DNA from: an uncultured Dorea sp.
GTDB taxonomy: Bacteria; Bacillota; Clostridia; Lachnospirales; Lachnospiraceae
DNA length: 35,934 bases
Assembly (NCBI GenBank): GCA_947652615.1
Contig: CANTDX010000039.1
Location: 1 to 35,934, forward strand
Reading direction: 5' to 3'
The notes under the pieces were generated by a model. It saw only the letters and a list, made by a program, of their open reading frames with translations. It was not told the origin of the DNA and did no database searches. Of this stretch, positions 31,309-35,934 are shown piece after piece (position 1 is the stretch's first letter; each line of letters begins with the position of its first letter). A program made the position numbers and the translations under genes.

Positions 31309-32190
31309 TCAGTCATCTCCTTTCCGCAGGGTATAGACCATGTATACACTGGCGCATATCAGCAGGATCATGAAACCGATAACGGAAACTGCCGCAGCCT
31401 GCCCTTGTTTTCCATTGTAGAAGGCCAGCTTGTAGAGGTAGGTAACCAGGGTATCTGTATGGTTGGCAGGGTCGCCCTTGGTGATCGTCCAGATGATGGG
31501 GAAGGAGTTGAAGACATAGATAATGTTCAACACCGTGCTGACCGTCAGGGAAGAGCTTACCAGAGGCATGGTGATCTGGAAGAGCTGCTGCCAATAGCTT
31601 GCCCCGTCTACCGTAGCTGCTTCGTAATAACTTGTGTCAATACTCTGCAGACCGGAGAGAACGCAGAATGTAACGAATGGAATCGTTACGAAGATACCGC
31701 AGGCGATCTCCCATGTGAAATATGCACCCGCGGTCGGGGTCCAGTTTATGGCCTTGTCTATGATCCCCAGACGAAGCAGCAGGGTATTCAGCGTACCATA
31801 ATCAGTGTCGATGATGAATTTCCATGCGCTGGCCTGGATAACCAATGTCGTTGCCCATGGGAAGACCATAATAGCCCTGGCAATCTTGCGTCCGCGGAAT
31901 TCATTATTCAGCATCAGGGCAAGTATGAAGCCCAGTATGGTGGATAATACTACAACGGCAACCGTCCATACGATGGTGTTGCGTAAGACCAGCTTGAAAG
32001 CGGAACTGTTCATTACTTTGGTGAAGTTGGCAAAACCGGAAAATCCTCGGATAATACCTGCTTTGCTGACTTCGCTTAGAGACATCCTGAAGACAAATAC
32101 GATCGGAACCAGGATAAAGATCGCCATCAGGATGATACTGGGCAGAATCCAGATATAAGGTTCTGCCTTGCGAAAGGTTTTGTTTTTCAC
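31309..32190 (-). CDS. Carbohydrate ABC transporter permease (MalF type)
   Basis: A 293-aa subunit with six helices (first at about 12-35). Its EAA loop is SYYEAATVDGASYWQQLFQ (about 203-221), typical of the sugar-uptake CUT1 group. It starts at GTG with AAGGAGG 9 bases upstream, while the other two genes of the operon have ATG or adjacent GTG-ATG starts. It is separated from the binding-protein gene by 119 bases with two hairpins, the usual way such operons make more binding protein than permease. It pairs with the downstream MalG-type permease. Confidence 0.95.
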   Translation of the reverse strand: MKNKTFRKAEPYIWILPSIILMAIFILVPIVFVFRMSLSEVSKAGIIRGFSGFANFTKVMNSSAFKLVLRNTIVWTVAVVVLSTILGFILALMLNNEFRGRKIARAIMVFPWATTLVIQASAWKFIIDTDYGTLNTLLLRLGIIDKAINWTPTAGAYFTWEIACGIFVTIPFVTFCVLSGLQSIDTSYYEAATVDGASYWQQLFQITMPLVSSSLTVSTVLNIIYVFNSFPIIWTITKGDPANHTDTLVTYLYKLAFYNGKQGQAAAVSVIGFMILLICASVYMVYTLRKGDD

Positions 32191-32230
32191 GGAGACACCT
32201 CCTTAAATTTATCAGATAATTTGTTAAAGT

Positions 32231-32262
32231 TTAATACCCCGCAGCTTGCTGCGGGGTATTAA
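32231..32262 (-). terminator. Intercistronic hairpin, 15-bp perfect stem
   Basis: TTAATACCCCGCAGC (32231-32245) and GCTGCGGGGTATTAA (32248-32262) pair perfectly around two bases, effectively a tetraloop. The following minus-strand bases are not a strong T-tract, so mRNA stabilisation or processing is as likely as termination. Confidence 0.65.
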
Positions 32263-32270
32263 GATTAAAA

Positions 32271-32301
32271 AATGGGACAGACCATGACAGTCTGGCCCAT
32301 T
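32271..32301 (-). terminator. Attenuating terminator after the binding-protein gene
   Basis: AATGGGACAGAC (32271-32282) pairs with GTCTGGCCCATT (32290-32301) with one mismatch. On the minus strand the stem is followed by TTTT, giving a terminator 8 bases after the binding-protein stop. Partial read-through would supply the permeases. Confidence 0.75.
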
Positions 32302-32309
32302 ATAAGATC

Positions 32310-33593
32310 TTATTCTGCGATTTCAGCCTGAAGCTCATCTAACAGTTCTTTTACATTACCCCCAAGCAATGCCTGCTGTTCTGCATTGATAACGCCTTGT
32401 TTTACATCGTCCCATTCAGTCTTGGCTGTAGGATAGAAGTTACAGCTTCCTACGATATCAACCCAGCTTGCCATACTCTCGTCTTCCTTAGCAAGGATCT
32501 CTCCGCCTGTAGATGTAGCAGGCAGGAAGCCTTCCATCAGTACCCACTCGGAGTAACGGGCATCCTCATAGAAGAAATCGAAGAATGTCTTAATCGCGTC
32601 AAGCTCAGCATCAGAGTATTCATTGTCGAAGCACATGAAACGATCCATAACGCCTGCGGAAACAGAATCATTGCCGCCGTTCGTAGGAATCGGAGCCACC
32701 TCATAATTGATGGAATATCCGCCGTCAGCAATGTATGTAGGAATGCTGTTAGGTCCGATCATCATAGCAACCTGTCCTGCTCCGAACATATCCTGAAGGT
32801 CATAACGGGTGTCATTGGCCGGATCGCTGTTGGTATAGCCGTCGTTTACAAGACCGATCGCATACTCAATAGCTTCTACATTCTCGTCGGAATTGAGGGT
32901 CCAGTTGCCGTCGTCATCCACGAAACCGCCGCCGTTGTTCCAGGTGTAGTAAGCAAATGCTGCCTGGCCTTCGTCGGTAGTCATATCAATGCCCCATGGA
33001 TAGATCTTGGAATCATGCTTCTTGATAGCCTCGCAGGCTGCAGTCAGCTCATCCCATGTGGTAGGAACTTCTACGTTAGCATCTTTTAAAATGTCGGCAT
33101 TGTAGTACATTGCACGGGCGGAAGCCAGGTCCGGGATCGCCCAGATCGTTCCGTCTACATTAGACTGCTCTAAGAATGCCGGATACATCTTATCGTAGGT
33201 CTCCTTAGATACGAAATCTTCGGCAGGAAGCAGAAGATCGTCTGCCTGATAGTTGGCAAATACGTCGATGTTCAGAATATCAGGAGCATCGTTGTTGGAA
33301 ATACGTGTATTTACTACTGTGTAAATATCATTCCAGGATTCAACCTCAACTGTCAGATCAATGTCGGGATATTCTGTCGTAAATTCCTTAACAAAATCCT
33401 CCCACCATGTCTTGGTGTTCTGACCATACTGGGCAGCGATAACGTTGATCGCAACTTTTCCATCAGATCCCCCTTCATCCTTGGACTCAGACCCGCCGTC
33501 TGAGGAGCCGCCGCCACCACTGTTGCTGCTGCATGCGGCTAATCCGCAAACCATGGAAACGGTCAGAAATAATGCTGCAAACTTTTTCATCAC
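32310..33593 (-). CDS. Sugar ABC transporter substrate-binding lipoprotein
   Basis: A 427-aa extracellular receptor of the CUT1 group. The signal peptide ends in a lipobox (GLAAC, lipidated C21), followed by a Ser/Gly/Asp-rich flexible linker to about residue 45. The body shows SBP_bac_1 features such as FTTEYPDIDLTVE, NNDAPDILNIDVFANY, the VPTTWDELTAACEAIK segment and AMMIGPNSIP. Many aromatic residues (WW at 63-64, YYTWNN near 218) suit sugar stacking. AAGGAGG lies upstream; the start is GTG or the ATG right after it. Xylo-oligosaccharides are the favoured substrate only because a cytoplasmic xylosidase and a shared repeat motif lie nearby. Confidence 0.94.
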   Translation of the reverse strand: MMKKFAALFLTVSMVCGLAACSSNSGGGGSSDGGSESKDEGGSDGKVAINVIAAQYGQNTKTWWEDFVKEFTTEYPDIDLTVEVESWNDIYTVVNTRISNNDAPDILNIDVFANYQADDLLLPAEDFVSKETYDKMYPAFLEQSNVDGTIWAIPDLASARAMYYNADILKDANVEVPTTWDELTAACEAIKKHDSKIYPWGIDMTTDEGQAAFAYYTWNNGGGFVDDDGNWTLNSDENVEAIEYAIGLVNDGYTNSDPANDTRYDLQDMFGAGQVAMMIGPNSIPTYIADGGYSINYEVAPIPTNGGNDSVSAGVMDRFMCFDNEYSDAELDAIKTFFDFFYEDARYSEWVLMEGFLPATSTGGEILAKEDESMASWVDIVGSCNFYPTAKTEWDDVKQGVINAEQQALLGGNVKELLDELQAEIAE

Positions 33594-33937
33594 TTAAAAA
33601 ACCTCCTTTTATTGAACTCCGTCTTACAGAGTAGTGTTGTTAAGTTGAAGTATAGCATGTGGTATTTACTTCGTCAATATGAACATATCGAAAAGAATGT
33701 TAAAAAAGATAATTATACAAAATGACGGCTCGAAAAGCGCGTAAAATCGCGGTTTTTAGCGATTTGCACAATAAGACTATTTTTTTGCACAATAATATTG
33801 GTGATTTAGCGAGAAGAAGAAAAGTTTGGATTTGACCGATTATTATCGTGTACATTTTCCCAAACTTATATTATAATAGACAAGAAGGTGGAGCAATTGT
33901 AGATGATCATAATTATAAGGGGGAAGATAGAACAATC
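33594..33937. promoter_or_regulatory. Divergent control region between importer operon and surface protein
   Basis: No protein gene is supported here. Minus-strand promoter: TTGACG (33672-33677), 17 bp, TATACT (33649-33654). A second minus TATAAT lies at 33712-33717. The 7-bp inverted repeat AAATCGC/GCGATTT is at 33744-33750 and 33759-33765. Direct repeats TTTGCACAATAA are at 33763-33774 and 33784-33795 (21-bp period; reverse complement TTATTGTGCAAA on the importer's strand). Plus-strand promoter: TGTACA (33849-33854), 17 bp, TATAAT (33872-33877). ATATGAACATAT (33678-33689) borders the first -35. Confidence 0.65.
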
Positions 33938-35260
33938 ATGGGGGAGAAGATAATTGTAAGATTGTTAGGGGTCTTCTGTCTCTTCTTGCTTGCGGGGAGT
34001 GTGAGCCATGCAGAAGTTGCAGGAGACGGAGCGTTTGATGATCTGAACTGGGAGCTTCTGTATGAGGATCAGGCCGCGGGGGATGTCCAGTCCATATGTG
34101 CGACAGAGGATTACATTATCACGATCGATAATGTATCGGACAGCCCGGCCGACAGTGATATAGTTTCCGCATATTATAAGAACGATGTGGATGAGAACGG
34201 GAATCCGGTAGAACGTTATTCACTTGCGAAGCGGGTTGCGGATACATGCTGGGAACACGGGAACGGGATGACCTATAACCCGAATACCCACGAGATCTAT
34301 GTTGCGTTATATACGAATACGATACCGGAGAATAGAGGCTGTGTCTATGTGATGGACCCGGATACACTGGCTTATAAGAGAACCATTAAGGTCAGTGACG
34401 ATTATAATCTTCTGGGGATCGGTTATATGGAAGATACGAACCAGTATATGATCCAGACGAATGCGGAGGGCGGATACAGTTTCAAGATACTGGATGAGAA
34501 TTTTCAGCTTGTGGAAGAGCTGGGGGAGTATGGAGAGTCCGGTAAGGGTTATAATTTCCAGGATTTGGAAGTGTCGGGGGATTATATCCTGAATTTTCCG
34601 CTGACCTTGAATATCGGGATCGGAGATTATCTTCATGTATATTCCATATCCAGGAGGGCGCTTGTGGCGGCTCCGAAGATTGATTTCCGATTGGAGAATG
34701 TGGTGATGGACGAGCCGGAATCCTTATGTGAGACAGAGCCGGGAGTGTTCCTGGCGGCAGTCAATGTCGAGGGGGCCGACGGAGTGAAGCGGGTTCGTTT
34801 CTATCAGATAGAGGTGCCGTACAATCTGTATGTCAATGTCACTTATAATGATAAGAAGATGACAAGGCAGAGGGTTTCAAGAGGAGAGGACGTGCAGATC
34901 GACTGTACGCCGTGGGAGGGTTATGAGCTTACCCATCTTACGGTGAATGGGAAGGATCTGATGGAGTCCGGCGGCGGACAGGATTTTGAAGGGGGATATC
35001 TCCTTCAGAACATCAGAGAGGATCAGAATATTGAGATCACCTTTGAAGAACCAGAGAAGGCTGTCTCTATGCCTCAGGAAGGCGAAGAGATTCCAATAGA
35101 GAAGAACAGCGTGCTGTCCATTGAGTGGACGGCGGGGCTGGTGTGTTCCGTGTGCGCGGCAGGTATTCTGGTAGTGATGTATCTGTATTACATGCATGTG
35201 AGGGCGGAACGCAGGAGGAAGGCATTGCGCGCCAAGAAGCGCAGGAATATCAGTATATAG
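33938..35260 (+). CDS. Secreted, membrane-anchored protein with propeller-like and InlB-repeat-like domains
   Basis: A 440-aa surface protein of unknown role. The start MGEKIIVRLLGVFCLF was chosen because it opens a clear signal peptide (cleavage near VSHA-EVA) and lies downstream of a TATAAT at 33872; the frame extends upstream, but through the promoter. AAGGGGGA lies about 13 bases before the ATG. Residues about 35-285 consist of repeated strand-rich blocks (ICATEDYIITIDN, GMTYNPNTHEIYVALY, LGIGYMEDTNQYMI) like a beta-propeller. Residues about 295-370 (LYVNVTYNDKKM, YELTHLTVNGKDL, NIEITFEE) resemble a divergent InlB B-repeat. A C-terminal helix (about 395-418) and basic tail anchor it with the domains outside. 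Confidence 0.8.
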   Translation: MGEKIIVRLLGVFCLFLLAGSVSHAEVAGDGAFDDLNWELLYEDQAAGDVQSICATEDYIITIDNVSDSPADSDIVSAYYKNDVDENGNPVERYSLAKRVADTCWEHGNGMTYNPNTHEIYVALYTNTIPENRGCVYVMDPDTLAYKRTIKVSDDYNLLGIGYMEDTNQYMIQTNAEGGYSFKILDENFQLVEELGEYGESGKGYNFQDLEVSGDYILNFPLTLNIGIGDYLHVYSISRRALVAAPKIDFRLENVVMDEPESLCETEPGVFLAAVNVEGADGVKRVRFYQIEVPYNLYVNVTYNDKKMTRQRVSRGEDVQIDCTPWEGYELTHLTVNGKDLMESGGGQDFEGGYLLQNIREDQNIEITFEEPEKAVSMPQEGEEIPIEKNSVLSIEWTAGLVCSVCAAGILVVMYLYYMHVRAERRRKALRAKKRRNISI

Positions 35261-35282
35261 TAAAGACTGGATCTTATGGATT

Positions 35283-35320
35283 ATCCCGGAAATATTTCTT
35301 ATGAATATCTCCGGGATTTT
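35283..35320 (+). terminator. Terminator after the surface protein gene
   Basis: ATCCCGGA (35283-35290) pairs with TCCGGGAT (35310-35317), extended by AATATT/AATAT, and TTT follows. It lies 22 bases past the stop. Confidence 0.8.
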
Positions 35321-35380
35321 ATATTCCCGCGGGGACTTTGGCTTTGTCGAAAGATGACGATATTTGATGAACAATTTTAA

Positions 35381-35409
35381 TTGACAGCTGTTTGGTGGGA
35401 TTTTAATAT
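35381..35409 (+). promoter_or_regulatory. Promoter of the small DUF6809-like gene
   Basis: TTGACA (35381-35386) and TAATAT (35404-35409) with a 17-bp spacer, 66 bases before the ATG. Confidence 0.7.
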
Positions 35410-35475
35410 AGAAATGGAAGTTCTGAAAGTCTGATTAGATTTCTTACACATCATAATATCAAAGGAGGAAAACAC

Positions 35476-35817
35476 ATGGAGCAAATTTTGAAAAAAATGA
35501 TGGACATGGGTATGGGACAATTCATGGATAAGAGCCGGCAAGAACTTTGCATGTCAGACACAATTTATCAGGGAGACAATGAAGACGAAAGAGAACTGGA
35601 GCAAAGATACAGCGAATTGGATCTGACAAGACGCCAAAGACTGTTGGTGAATGATTACGTGGCCTGTATGGAGACAGCGCGGAGCAGATATGCAGATATT
35701 TCTTATGTAGCCGGAGTGAAAGACACGATAAAGATGCTGATCCGTATAGGAGCGTTGGAAGAAGCTAAGATATTTGAAGAAAGTGGGAGTATAATTTTGG
35801 GAATATATAATATTTAA
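35476..35817 (+). CDS. Small helical protein, DUF6809-like
   Basis: A 113-aa cytosolic protein, charged and largely helical. The central ELDLTRRQRLLVNDYVACMETARSR and the following helix (ISYVAGVKDTIKMLIRIG) resemble the pattern I recall for DUF6809 proteins of Lachnospiraceae, where a final helix reads roughly like GFRLGVRLMLE. No function is known for that group. AAAGGAGG lies before the ATG. It is a single gene with its own promoter and terminator. The family link is a pattern match from memory and could be wrong. Confidence 0.72.
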   Translation: MEQILKKMMDMGMGQFMDKSRQELCMSDTIYQGDNEDERELEQRYSELDLTRRQRLLVNDYVACMETARSRYADISYVAGVKDTIKMLIRIGALEEAKIFEESGSIILGIYNI

Positions 35818-35822
35818 AACTG

Positions 35823-35866
35823 TCAGCAAGGTTTCTGGTGGGATGGAAGCCTTGCTGATTTGTTTT
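35823..35866 (+). terminator. Terminator after the DUF6809-like gene
   Basis: TCAGCAAGG (35823-35831) pairs with CCTTGCTGA (35850-35858), followed by TTTGTTTT. It starts 6 bases after the stop. The last 70 bases of the window hold nothing recognisable. Confidence 0.8.
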
Positions 35867-35934
35867 ATGGGATAAGATATAGGGTTGTTTCATGAAGAAA
35901 AAGAAATAAACGGAAGAACATAGGATTTATCGAG

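Noticed and set aside
31405..33089. Long plus-strand frames opposite the importer genes
   Set aside because: They mirror strongly recognisable permease and binding-protein genes and show no protein-like pattern of their own.
33848..33937. GTG start 30 codons upstream for the surface protein, and a 16-codon leader ORF at 33903
   Set aside because: The GTG lies in the -35 region of the likely promoter, and the later ATG opens a clear signal peptide. The short leader ORF has AAGGTGGAG upstream but no supporting pattern.
1..35934. CRISPR array, tRNA/rRNA genes, riboswitches, insertion sequences
   Set aside because: No regularly spaced repeats, tRNA-like sequences, recognised riboswitch motifs or transposase genes were found on reading the window.

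Overview
The window reads as a chromosomal segment of an anaerobic, low-to-mid GC Gram-positive bacterium, most likely a gut Lachnospiraceae (Clostridium cluster XIVa). The reasons are strong AGGAGG-type ribosome sites, TTGACA/TATAAT promoters with 17-bp spacers, frequent TTG/GTG starts, a lipobox-bearing solute-binding protein, and gene families common in that group (AAA/PD-(D/E)XK proteins, CmpB-like membrane protein, GH120 xylosidase, DUF6809-like small protein). Species cannot be fixed from the sequence alone. No tRNA, rRNA, CRISPR array or intact mobile element was seen.

Layout. 1-3672 (+): a fumarate module with a fumarate-reductase-like flavoprotein (5' end outside the window), two-subunit class I fumarase and an AspT/YidE-like dicarboxylate transporter, closed by a perfect 14-bp hairpin. 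3768-5334: a small lysine-tailed protein, a TPR-like protein and a decayed C-terminal piece of an aminoglycoside 6-adenylyltransferase that still has its terminator. 5349-7609 (+): a TipA-type MerR regulator behind a 19-bp-spacer promoter, followed by a MATE efflux pump. 7618-10843 (-): a MacB/FtsX-type ABC exporter. 11132-11822: an AAA/DUF4143 pseudogene. 11976-15537 (+): an ECF sigma factor, an unassigned membrane protein and an ABC-2 transporter in one operon. 15631-18703: AT-richer accessory genes, namely a degenerate AlbA/Schlafen-like protein facing an AAA-ATPase/PD-(D/E)XK nuclease with a short upstream ORF. 18773-19765 (+): a GH25 lysozyme with two LysM repeats. 19869-24906 (+): a two-component system and a MacB-like ABC transporter. 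Both transcription units carry inverted repeats resembling BceR-type operators. 25005-26777 (+): 3-methyladenine glycosylase I, a CmpB-like membrane protein and a GNAT acetyltransferase.

27030-33593 is a sugar-use region: a cytoplasmic GH120 beta-xylosidase (+), a CPA2 cation/proton antiporter (-), and a sugar ABC importer (binding protein and two permeases, -). Direct repeats of the core GTGCAAA at a 20/21-bp period lie upstream of both the xylosidase and the importer, in the same orientation relative to each gene. I infer one xylo-oligosaccharide regulon controlled by a regulator outside the window. 33938-35817 (+): a secreted, membrane-anchored propeller/InlB-repeat-like protein and a small DUF6809-like protein.

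The best candidates for follow-up are the shared xylosidase/importer operator, the operators of the two-component/ABC system, the ECF-sigma operon with its unassigned membrane protein, and the fumarate module with its trimmed flavoprotein and RCK-less transporter.
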